Shown here: one piece after another, positions 7,681-14,994 of the stretch
Numbering within the stretch: the stretch's first letter is position 1
Layout: the number at the start of each line of letters is the position of its first letter
NCBI GenBank assembly: GCA_903935335.1
Contig: CAIZRG010000022.1
Coordinates: 1 to 35,330 of the forward strand
Source: Oligoflexia bacterium
GTDB taxonomy: Bacteria; Bdellovibrionota; UBA1018
Direction: 5' to 3'
Length of the DNA: 35,330 nucleotides
The notes under the pieces: generated by a model
Seen by the model: the letters and a program-made list of their open reading frames with translations, nothing else
Told to the model about the DNA's origin: nothing
Databases searched by the model: none
Made by a program: the position numbers and the translations under genes

Positions 7681-9444
7681 ATGAGCTGGAAGAATTTATT
7701 TCGAAAAAAAACAATTAGTCAAATTTTGCTAGATATTGAGCTACGTGAAAACGGGTCAGAATCCCATCAATTGAAAAAGACCTTGGGGGTTTGGGATCTG
7801 ACTGCTTTTGGGGTCGCTGCCATTGTAGGAGCTGGGATTTTTTCTACAATTGGTAATGCAGCTTATTCCGGGGGGCCGGCTGTGATTTTTTTATTTATTT
7901 TTACAGCCGTTGCCTGTGCTTTTTCCGCTTTTTGTTATGCTGAGTTTGCCTCTGCTCTTCCCGTTGCAGGATCAGCTTATACTTATGCTTATGCTTCTTT
8001 TGGAGAGATCTTGGCGTGGATTATTGGTTGGGATCTCCTGATGGAATACGCTATTAGTAATATTGCTGTGGCTATTTCTTGGAGTCAGTACTTTATTACT
8101 ATTCTGTCGAGTTATGGGATTGTGGTTCCAAAGTACCTTACGATGGATTTTTTAAGTGCTTATCGGGGGTATCAAAAGGTGAGTCCCTTGCTTTTAGTTC
8201 AGTCTGATTTAGGACAAATTGCAGCGACTGGAGTATCGTCTTCTGTGATTCATGCTTTTCAGGCATGGAGAGATGCTCCTCGGGTCTTGGGTGTGCCTTT
8301 GGTATGTAATCTCCCTGCTTTAGTGGTGACGATGATGGTAACAGGGGTCGCTTATTTTGGAATTCAAGAATCCAAATTAACTTCAAATGTCTTGGTGGCT
8401 CTTAAGGTTGCAGTTATTCTGCTCGTAATTTTCCTTGGAGCTTACTATATCCATCCAGTCAATTGGGTGCCTTTTGCTCCAAATGGAGTGGGAGGAGTTT
8501 TTAAGGGAGTGTCTGCTGTTTTTTTTGCTTACATTGGGTTTGATGCGATTTCAACTACGGCAGAGGAGTGTAAAAACCCTCAGAGAGATTTACCGAGGGG
8601 GATGATTTATTCTTTAGTGATTTGTACAGTGCTTTATGTCCTTATGTCATTGGTTTTGACAGGAATGGTGAGCTATAAAAAGTTAGACGTTGGAGATCCT
8701 CTGGCTTTTGTTTTTGGCCCTCAGGGGGCAAATCTGCCTTGGGTTTCTGGAGTCGTATCCATCAGTGCAGTGGTTGCTCTTTTTACAGTGCTTTTAGTGT
8801 ATCAGTTAGGACAGCCTAGGATTTGGATGGCGATGAGTCGGGATGGACTTTTACCTCCTATTTTTTCTGCAATTCATCCTAGATTTAAAACTCCTTGGTT
8901 TTCCACTCTGATTACAGGATTATTTGTTGCAGTCCCTTCGTTATTTATGAATCTGACAGAAGTGACGGATCTAACCAGCACAGGAACTTTATTCGCTTTT
9001 TCTTTAGTTTGCGGGGGGTCTCTTTTAATGGGTTCGCCCCCAAAGTCTCATCAACCTAAATTTCGAGTGCCGTATATTAATTCCAAGTTTTTTTTTCCTA
9101 TTTTTGTTTTGCTTGTAGCTGCGTCTGTTCTGTATTTCAATGGAGAGGGAGTTCAGAATTTTTTGGGAATGGGTCATGAAAGTCCAGATGATTTTTTCAC
9201 TTGGGAAGTGATTCAGCGTAAAATTCCTTTGATTATTTATTTTTTTGAGATTGGGGTTTTGATGTATTTTTGTATCCGACATAGTCTTTCCTTGATTCCA
9301 GTTTTGGGTTTGGTGAGTTGTACTTATTTAATGACGGAGCTGGGTATGACCAACTGGATTCGATTTGGAGCGTGGCTTGTGGTTGGGTTTTTTGTTTATT
9401 TTCTCTATGGAGCACGTAAAAGTCGTTTAAGAGCTCTCAAATGA
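7681..9444 (+). CDS. APC-superfamily amino-acid permease
   Basis: This integral inner-membrane transporter carries amino acids, probably cationic or neutral, by proton-coupled or exchange transport. The start is set at ATG 7681, preceded closely by GAGG, giving 587 aa beginning MSWKNLFRKKTISQILLD as in family members; ATG 7672 or GTG 7657 would add a few residues. The hallmark first helix follows (LGVWDLTAFGVAAIVGAGIF), then ALPVAGSAYTYAYASFGEILAWIIGW. Later come FKGVSAVFFAYIGFDAISTTAEE and QPRIWMAMSRDGLLP, both typical of the YfnA/CAT group. About 12-14 membrane helices are visible. Residues between helices 4 and 5 (about 155-215) form a longer soluble insertion. Confidence 0.92.
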   Translation: MSWKNLFRKKTISQILLDIELRENGSESHQLKKTLGVWDLTAFGVAAIVGAGIFSTIGNAAYSGGPAVIFLFIFTAVACAFSAFCYAEFASALPVAGSAYTYAYASFGEILAWIIGWDLLMEYAISNIAVAISWSQYFITILSSYGIVVPKYLTMDFLSAYRGYQKVSPLLLVQSDLGQIAATGVSSSVIHAFQAWRDAPRVLGVPLVCNLPALVVTMMVTGVAYFGIQESKLTSNVLVALKVAVILLVIFLGAYYIHPVNWVPFAPNGVGGVFKGVSAVFFAYIGFDAISTTAEECKNPQRDLPRGMIYSLVICTVLYVLMSLVLTGMVSYKKLDVGDPLAFVFGPQGANLPWVSGVVSISAVVALFTVLLVYQLGQPRIWMAMSRDGLLPPIFSAIHPRFKTPWFSTLITGLFVAVPSLFMNLTEVTDLTSTGTLFAFSLVCGGSLLMGSPPKSHQPKFRVPYINSKFFFPIFVLLVAASVLYFNGEGVQNFLGMGHESPDDFFTWEVIQRKIPLIIYFFEIGVLMYFCIRHSLSLIPVLGLVSCTYLMTELGMTNWIRFGAWLVVGFFVYFLYGARKSRLRALK

Positions 9445-9483
9445 AATATCTGAATTTTTTGGATGTGTCCTAAGTCTTCTCGA

Positions 9484-9512
9484 TTGACTCATAATTTTCT
9501 GTCTGCTATGAA
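9484..9512 (+). promoter_or_regulatory. candidate promoter for the F-box/LRR gene
   Basis: TTGACT (9484-9489) and TATGAA (9507-9512) are spaced by 17 bases, 28 bases upstream of the ATG at 9541. A TGAGG ribosome site lies between. Confidence 0.45.
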
Positions 9513-9540
9513 ACCAAATTAAAAAAATATTTGAGGTTTT

Positions 9541-10914
9541 ATGAAAAGGCATGGCCAAAATTTCTTCTTAATGGCAATTTTTTTAATTTTAAGTTTATTT
9601 CCTGTCTCAGTGCATGCTGGTTTAATTTTATTTGTAGATTTTAAAAATATTCCTGCAGAAGTTTTGCTGAACACCTTTGAATTTTTAGGACAAGAAGATC
9701 TACAATCAATTGATCGAGTCAATAAAAAATTTTATGAAATAGCGATAAAAGCAATTCAATCAATTCAATTACGTTCTTATTCTGCTGATAAAATTAATCG
9801 GAAGTTGTTTTTTTTATTTTGTAGTCATTTTCCGAATAAAAAAAATTTGGGTTTTAAAGAATTGAGTTTAGCTAAATCTAGTCTAGTAGGTCAGGAATTC
9901 GAATCTGTTATGAGATTCATTCAAGAGCATTTTCCTAATATAAAATCATTAGAATTAACTGCGATTAGCGTTAATAATGAAGATTTATCACATCTGTGTC
10001 ACCTCTTTCAGTTAGAAAAGTTGTATCTCAATAAAATAGAAATCACGGATGTTGGAGTGATGCATCTCAAACATTTATTACAGCTTAAAGTCTTGAATTT
10101 ATCAGAGACAGGAGTCACGGATGTTGGGGTGATGCATCTCAAGCATTTGTCACAGCTGGAAGTTTTGAATTTATCAGAGACAGGAGTCACGGATGTTGGA
10201 GTGATGCATCTCAAACATTTATTACAGCTGGAAGTTTTGAATTTATCAGAGACAGGAATCACGAATGTTGGGATGAGGTATCTCAAGCATTTGCCACAGC
10301 TCAAAGTTTTGAATTTATCAGAAACAAGAGTCACAGATTCTGGAATGGTTTATTTGCGATATCTTCCCGAGCTAGAAAGCCTGGCATTAAAAAAGCTAGA
10401 TCGTGATGATGCTCTCATCACGGATTTAGGGGTGGTTCATTTACAGCATGTTCCTCAGTTAAAAGTGTTAGTTTTAGACAATAACTCGATTTCCAATACA
10501 GGGATGTTTTTTCTGAAGTATCTGCCTCAGCTAGAAGCGCTCCATTTAGCCTATACTCTCATCACGGATTTAGGGATGGTTCATTTACAGCATGTTCCTC
10601 AGTTAAAAGTGTTGCACTTAGAAGGCACCCAGGTTGCCGATGGAGGGATGGTAAATTTGAAGTATTTGCCTGACCTAAAAATATTACACCTAGCAGATAC
10701 CGAAGTTACGGATGCAGGAATTGTGGATCTCCAAGTTGTTTCCCGGTTAAAAGTACTTTATCTCAGGGGAACCCGAATTACAGATGCCGGGATGATGCGC
10801 TTGCAATACTTGCCGGAGCTAGAAAGAGTTGTTCTATCTGATGCCGAGACTACCCCTGAGGGGCGAGCTGCTTTCATAAAAACTTCAGCAAATCGAGTGA
10901 AAATCGTTATGTAA
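9541..10914 (+). CDS. exported F-box-like and leucine-rich-repeat protein
   Basis: A Sec signal peptide (1-26, ending VSVHA) is followed by an F-box-like helical motif at about 36-70 (IPAEVLLNTFEFLGQEDLQS, then VNKKFYEIA). About twelve 24-residue leucine-rich repeats fill about 135-445, in the pattern LKxLxLxxTxITDxGMxxLxxLPx, the cysteine-containing/AMN1-like type often paired with F-boxes in eukaryotes. One repeat carries a five-residue insertion (KLDRDDALI). In eukaryotes F-boxes bind Skp1 to recruit targets for ubiquitination. Here the Sec leader sends the protein to the periplasm, surface or medium, so an effector or binding role is inference only. The first four repeats are nearly identical in DNA. 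TGAGG lies four bases before the ATG. The next gene starts within the stop codon if the earliest ATG is used. Confidence 0.85.
   Translation: MKRHGQNFFLMAIFLILSLFPVSVHAGLILFVDFKNIPAEVLLNTFEFLGQEDLQSIDRVNKKFYEIAIKAIQSIQLRSYSADKINRKLFFLFCSHFPNKKNLGFKELSLAKSSLVGQEFESVMRFIQEHFPNIKSLELTAISVNNEDLSHLCHLFQLEKLYLNKIEITDVGVMHLKHLLQLKVLNLSETGVTDVGVMHLKHLSQLEVLNLSETGVTDVGVMHLKHLLQLEVLNLSETGITNVGMRYLKHLPQLKVLNLSETRVTDSGMVYLRYLPELESLALKKLDRDDALITDLGVVHLQHVPQLKVLVLDNNSISNTGMFFLKYLPQLEALHLAYTLITDLGMVHLQHVPQLKVLHLEGTQVADGGMVNLKYLPDLKILHLADTEVTDAGIVDLQVVSRLKVLYLRGTRITDAGMMRLQYLPELERVVLSDAETTPEGRAAFIKTSANRVKIVM
10012..10299 (+). repeat. four tandem 72-bp repeats encoding LRR units
   Basis: Four successive 72-base units (10012, 10084, 10156, 10228) code for 24-residue repeats. 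The second and third units and the start of the fourth are almost identical in DNA. The later LRR units are much more diverged, so these are recent duplications and a likely site of copy-number change. Confidence 0.85.
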
Positions 10915-10973
10915 TGCGTGTAGTGAAACTAGAGCTGTCGGTATGGATCAGCAATGTGGAGATTTTTCATATT

Positions 10974-11429
10974 ATGAAAATCAAAAAAGTTTTGTTTGTT
11001 TGTACAGGTAATTACTTTCGGAGCCGTTTTGCACAAGCTTTTTTTAATTACTTGGGGGATCAGCAGAAGAATCACCCATCGATTCACTGGCAGGCTTTCT
11101 CTCGGGGATTTGAAATTAGCTTATTGAACTCTGAACAGCGTAAAGTGCCAGTTTCCGAATTTACCATGAAAAAGCTGAACGAAATGCAGATTCCACTTTC
11201 TTATGTGCAGGGTCAGCCAACGCAGGTGTCTCAGGCTGACTTGGATAGAGCTGATAGGATTGTCCTCATGAATGAGAGGGAGCATCGTCGGTATTTGGAG
11301 CACGGCTTTCCTGGGTTAGACCTGAAAAAGGTCTGCTTTTGGCATGTCGAAGATATTGACCAAATAGCTCCGACTATAGCTCTGGAAGCTTTGCGTGTTC
11401 AGGTCGAAAAGCTTTTTTTAGAACTATGA
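10974..11429 (+). CDS. low-molecular-weight protein tyrosine phosphatase-like protein
   Basis: The ATG at 10974 gives 151 aa, the usual size of LMW-PTP proteins; an ATG at 10914, overlapping the upstream stop, would add 20 residues with no family match. The N-terminal VLFVCTGNYFRSRFAQAFF is the phosphate-binding loop, with the nucleophilic Cys and the Arg-Ser of C(X)5RS. The usual second Cys (as in CTGNICRS) is replaced by Tyr-Phe, as in some bacterial members. The helix ADRIVLMNEREHRRYL also fits. The general acid region reads FWHVEDIDQIA, where an Asp could serve. Likely cytoplasmic, acting on phosphotyrosine or a related small substrate. Confidence 0.8.
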   Translation: MKIKKVLFVCTGNYFRSRFAQAFFNYLGDQQKNHPSIHWQAFSRGFEISLLNSEQRKVPVSEFTMKKLNEMQIPLSYVQGQPTQVSQADLDRADRIVLMNEREHRRYLEHGFPGLDLKKVCFWHVEDIDQIAPTIALEALRVQVEKLFLEL

Positions 11430-11472
11430 CCTGGCATTGCGTTTCTTAAATTCCTCTTTTAGACTACTCAGA

Positions 11473-12536
11473 ATGGTTGAATTTCAAAGAATTTTCCGAG
11501 TTTCAAGTAGAGTTTTAAGCATTTTAAGTTTATGTATCGGCTGTGTTAGCGGCACGGTGCGTAAAGTCCAGGTAGGTCAGGAGTTACCTGAAGATTTGTC
11601 TAAGGAATTACAAACTCGTTTTGCAATTCGAGAAACGGAAAGTTTGCCTCAGGTTTATTTATCTCAGGTGCAGCAGTTAACTGAGCCGAATAAAAAGAAA
11701 AAGGGAAAAAAATTATCTTTAAAAAAAAATTACCAGATCATTCTATCGCTTCCTATCAAATCCCATTTCGGCGTGCTTTGGAAGATCCTGTTTGGATTGG
11801 TGAGCAGTTTGTGTATAGTATTTCGTACTTTGGGGTTTCGGCTGGGGACTTTACTCTAGAAGCTTTACCTCTCAAGGTGATTGATGGGCGCAAAGTTTAC
11901 CATGTCCGAGGAGGCGCAGTCAGCTCTTCTGTCTTTAGTCTGTTTTATCGATTAAACGATGTGGTCGAATCATTCATCGACTATGATGGCCTTTTTTCTC
12001 ATCGGTTTCATTTAGTTTTAGATGAAACGAAACAGACCCGAGATTCTTTAGAACTCTATGATTCTATGAAAAAACAAACTTTTTATTGGAACCGCTGGAA
12101 CCATAAAACAAACGGTTATAAGGAAACCAAAGAATTTGGTTCAATGGAGTCTTTTTCTCAAGACAGTCTCTCTGCTCTTTATTATTTGAGGCACCAGAAG
12201 CTTGAACCTGGGGTGGTGGTGAGTTTTCCTGTGGTTTCAGAAGGAAAAAGTTTCGAATCCGTTTGTACAGTTGTTAGGCGAGAGACTATCCGTACTTCTA
12301 TGGGAGAAGTTCGAGCCCTCGTCATCCGTCCAGAAATGAAGTACCAAGGACTTCTGAAAAAGAGTGGAGATAGCTATCTGTGGCTCACTGATGATGATCG
12401 AAAAATTCCGATTAGACTTGAAGCTAAGGTCAGGATTGGAACTGTTATGGCTGTTTTAAGCAAAATGGAGCCAGGGGTTACTCCTCATACGGATTCACAA
12501 ATGATCCCAGGTGATACGGAGTTAAAAGCTCGATGA
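11473..12536 (+). CDS. exported DUF3108-type protein, split by a -1 frameshift at an A9 run
   Basis: One gene appears to be read in two frames. The first part, from ATG 11473, encodes a leader with a possible imperfect lipobox (ILSLCIGC), then a Lys-rich stretch. At 11721-11729 nine adenines occur. In the first frame translation runs on without meaning to 11859. One base back, the sequence continues LPDHSIASYQIPFRRALEDP and then WIGEQFVYSISYFGVSAGDF, matching the DUF3108 family, to 12536. Joined by a -1 slip the product is about 354 aa. Conserved-looking features are the start FxYSIxYFGVxAG, RLNDVVESFID and SALYYLR. Family function is not established; it is an envelope beta-rich protein. The end overlaps the heptosyltransferase by ATGA. 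Sequencing error, slippage or true mutation are all possible. Confidence 0.72.
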
Positions 12537-13639
12537 AGATTTTAGTTCGTTCTCCTAATTGGATTGGTGATCAAATCTTATCTTATCCCTTTTTTTATTA
12601 TTTGAGGCAAACTTATCCGTTGGCTCAAATTGTTGTTGCTTGTGTGCCCTGGGTGCAATCGATTCAATTTCGAAATTTAGTGGATGATGTTTATCTTTTG
12701 CCTCGCCCTTTGAACTTCTCTTTTTTTTCTAAATGGGATGCACTTGAAAAAGGAGCTCAGATGTTGAGATCCCAGGGGCCTTGGGAGTTAGGGTTTTGTC
12801 TCCCCAATTCTTTTTCCTCTGCTTGGTTTCTTTTTCGAGCTGGTGTTGAGCTCCGGCGAGGCTATGCAACCGATGGAAGGAGTATTTTGCTGAACCAAAA
12901 GCTTTCCTGGGAGCGGAAGAGCGTGATTCACCGAGCGCAAGCTTATCTTGAGCTTTTGCCCCCCTCAGAAGTTCCTCGCCCCTTAGCAACAGAGTTTTGG
13001 GGGGGGGTGTCTGAAAATGAGTTGGATCCTCCCATTCAGGGGGTTATCCCTGAGTTTGATGCAGAGAAGGAATGGCCTGGTGCAGAGCCTTTTGATCCAC
13101 CGAGTCATCCTTATTGGGTTTTAGCGCCTGGTTCTACAGCTGAATCTCGACGTTGGCCAATCCAGAAATTTGTAGAATTAACAGATTTGATTTTGAGTGA
13201 AACGGGGTGGTTGGGAGTCATTTTAGGAGGAGAGGCTGAGTTTTCTTTGGCTTCAGAGCTTGTGAGCCGTTTTGGATCTCGTGTTTTAGATTGGACCGGG
13301 CGAGGATCGGTGGCTTCCTTGTGGAAAGTCTTTCGGAGCACCCAATTTACAGTTTGCAATGATTCTGGGTTGGCTCATATGGCGAGCTGTTTGAGTAGGT
13401 CACTCGTTCATCTGATTTGGGGGGGAGGGGATCCTAGGAGAACTCGTCCATTGGGTTCTGGGAAAATTCAATTATCGGTGAATCCTCCTGTTTGCTGGCC
13501 ATGTGAACAAAATCGTTGTTCTCAAATCCCGCTTAACCACCTAGAATGCTTAAAAGGAATCACTCCTCATGTCGTTTGGAACGAAATTAAGCTCGGAGTG
13601 CGCTTCGGTCGATCCCCAGTTTCTGAGTCAAGCCTCTGA
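12533..13639 (+). CDS. waaF: LPS heptosyltransferase II-like (glycosyltransferase family 9)
   Basis: Transfers heptose from ADP-heptose to the LPS inner core at the cytoplasmic face of the inner membrane. The start MKILVRSPNWIGDQILSYPF is the WaaF-type N-terminus. The donor-binding half has WVLAPGSTAESRRWP, GVILGGEAE, CNDSGLAHMASCL and the Cys-containing end PPVCWPCEQNRC, followed by HLECLKGITP. Length (368 aa) is normal. Assignment as heptosyltransferase II rather than another GT9 rests on the N-terminal motif. Translationally coupled to the upstream DUF3108 gene and overlapping the next glycosyltransferase by 71 bases. Confidence 0.87.
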   Translation: MKILVRSPNWIGDQILSYPFFYYLRQTYPLAQIVVACVPWVQSIQFRNLVDDVYLLPRPLNFSFFSKWDALEKGAQMLRSQGPWELGFCLPNSFSSAWFLFRAGVELRRGYATDGRSILLNQKLSWERKSVIHRAQAYLELLPPSEVPRPLATEFWGGVSENELDPPIQGVIPEFDAEKEWPGAEPFDPPSHPYWVLAPGSTAESRRWPIQKFVELTDLILSETGWLGVILGGEAEFSLASELVSRFGSRVLDWTGRGSVASLWKVFRSTQFTVCNDSGLAHMASCLSRSLVHLIWGGGDPRRTRPLGSGKIQLSVNPPVCWPCEQNRCSQIPLNHLECLKGITPHVVWNEIKLGVRFGRSPVSESSL

Positions 13640-14801
13640 TAGTTCTTGGAAAGGCTTATTCCATGGACTTGTTGTTTGTCTTTCTCATTCCTGGGGTGGT
13701 CTTGAAAAGGTTGCGGTTCAAGATTCTTTGGACTTAGGGGCCTTAGGGTTCAAGGTACGTTTTCTTTGTTTAGAAGAAAGTCCTGTAGCTCAAAATCTTT
13801 TAGGTCATCCTAAAGTCGAGGTTATTCCTATCGGTTTTAGACCCAGGAACTATTTGGATTGGAAAATGCGAAAGGAACTTCGACGTCAAATCGATCAAGG
13901 GGTGAATCTAATTCATACCCACCAAACTTCATTGCTAGGATCAATTGTGCCCTGGGTATGGGACCAACCCCAGGTGGCTTTAATTGCAACTCGTCATATT
14001 TTCAATAATCATGATAAGAAAGATTTTTTTCATCGGATGATTTATCGACGAGTGGATTCCTTGATTGTTATGAGTCAGGCCCTACGGCAAAATATTCTCA
14101 AAACCCATACGATTGGAGAACAAGAGGTGAAGGTTGTTCCTTTGGGCTTGGATTTTGGTGCCTTTAATCCGAATCAGGTAGATCGGAATAGTCAAAGAAA
14201 AAAATGGGGTATTTTACCTGATGAACTCCTGATTGGATTGGTGGGTCGAATTGATCCTGCAAAAGGTCATGCAACCTTTATTCAAGCTGCTGCTGCTTTG
14301 ATGAAAAGTTTAAGGCCAGGAGAAAAACTCAAGTTCATTCTAGTGGGAGAAGAAACCTTAGGAAATGCAAACCACTATCAAATTGAGTTGAAGCAAATGG
14401 TGGCTCATTTTTGTTTAGAAAACCATTTTATTTTTGCGGGTTATCATCATAATATTCCAAAAGTCATGAGATCTTTAGATATTTTCGTGATGCCGTCTCG
14501 GCAAGAGGCGTTTGGATTAGTCGCCATTGAAGCGATGGCGATGGAGTGTCCGGTGATTATTTCAAGGGGTGGGAGTTCAGAGGAAATCATTGGAAATGAA
14601 GAATATGGGCTTAGTGTTAACCCTGAGGATGCTTTTGACCTGCAAAGGCAAATTCAGTTTCTGGTGGATCATCCTGAAATACGAAGTCATCTAGGAAAAA
14701 GAGGCAGGGCACATGTTCAAGCCCATTATAATCAGCAAGTGAGAGTGGCTCAAACTCTGAATCTCTATCAAAAGGCCCTCCGGAGAAGACAAAGGGCATG
14801 A
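13569..14801 (+). CDS. family 4 glycosyltransferase
   Basis: A GT-B retaining glycosyltransferase, probably of LPS core or another surface glycan given its neighbour. After about 30 unmatched residues comes the acceptor half with SHSWGGLEKVAVQDSLDLGA and INLIHTHQTSLLG-like text. The donor half has LIGLVGRIDPAKGHATFIQA, LKFILVGEE, FAGYHHNIPKVMRSLDIFVM and the EX7E motif PSRQEAFGLVAIEAMAMECP. The only in-frame start near the domain is the ATG at 13569, inside the previous gene, so the 71-base overlap seems real; the extra N-terminal residues may be untranslated if a rare start is used. Confidence 0.9.
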   Translation: MSFGTKLSSECASVDPQFLSQASDSSWKGLFHGLVVCLSHSWGGLEKVAVQDSLDLGALGFKVRFLCLEESPVAQNLLGHPKVEVIPIGFRPRNYLDWKMRKELRRQIDQGVNLIHTHQTSLLGSIVPWVWDQPQVALIATRHIFNNHDKKDFFHRMIYRRVDSLIVMSQALRQNILKTHTIGEQEVKVVPLGLDFGAFNPNQVDRNSQRKKWGILPDELLIGLVGRIDPAKGHATFIQAAAALMKSLRPGEKLKFILVGEETLGNANHYQIELKQMVAHFCLENHFIFAGYHHNIPKVMRSLDIFVMPSRQEAFGLVAIEAMAMECPVIISRGGSSEEIIGNEEYGLSVNPEDAFDLQRQIQFLVDHPEIRSHLGKRGRAHVQAHYNQQVRVAQTLNLYQKALRRRQRA

Positions 14802-14853
14802 ATCTTCTACAAGAACGTGCATTTCTGCTTTGACAAAGGAGGGGGATGTCTCT

Positions 14854-14895
14854 ATACCTAAGATCTCTCAACGGAGATCTGGAGATCTTAGGTAT
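14854..14895 (+). promoter_or_regulatory. rpsA leader hairpin with alternative pairing
   Basis: A perfect 14-bp inverted repeat (14854-14867 with 14882-14895; arm ATACCTAAGATCTC) encloses a 14-base loop. The loop contains GGAGATCT, which can also pair with AGATCTC of the left arm. No strong T-run follows, so a simple terminator is not favoured. It lies 100 bases before rpsA and 53 after the glycosyltransferase. Confidence 0.6.
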
Positions 14896-14924
14896 TTGAT
14901 TTTCTATGGATGAGTTTTCTGAAA

Positions 14925-14939
14925 CGCTGCTTTGCAGCG
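14925..14939 (+). promoter_or_regulatory. small hairpin in the rpsA leader
   Basis: CGCTGC, a TTT loop and GCAGCG form a perfect 6-bp hairpin between the larger inverted repeat and the rpsA start. S1 translation is autoregulated through leader hairpins in other proteobacteria; a similar role here is inference. Confidence 0.4.
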
Positions 14940-14994
14940 AGGATTACCACCCAAATGAGACCGAAATGAGAAAAGAAAGGCCAATTCATTAATT

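Noticed and set aside
10008..10334. 108-codon minus-strand frame with Cys-rich repeats
   Set aside because: It is the antisense image of the 72-bp LRR repeats; the periodic Cys come from the repeat on the other strand.
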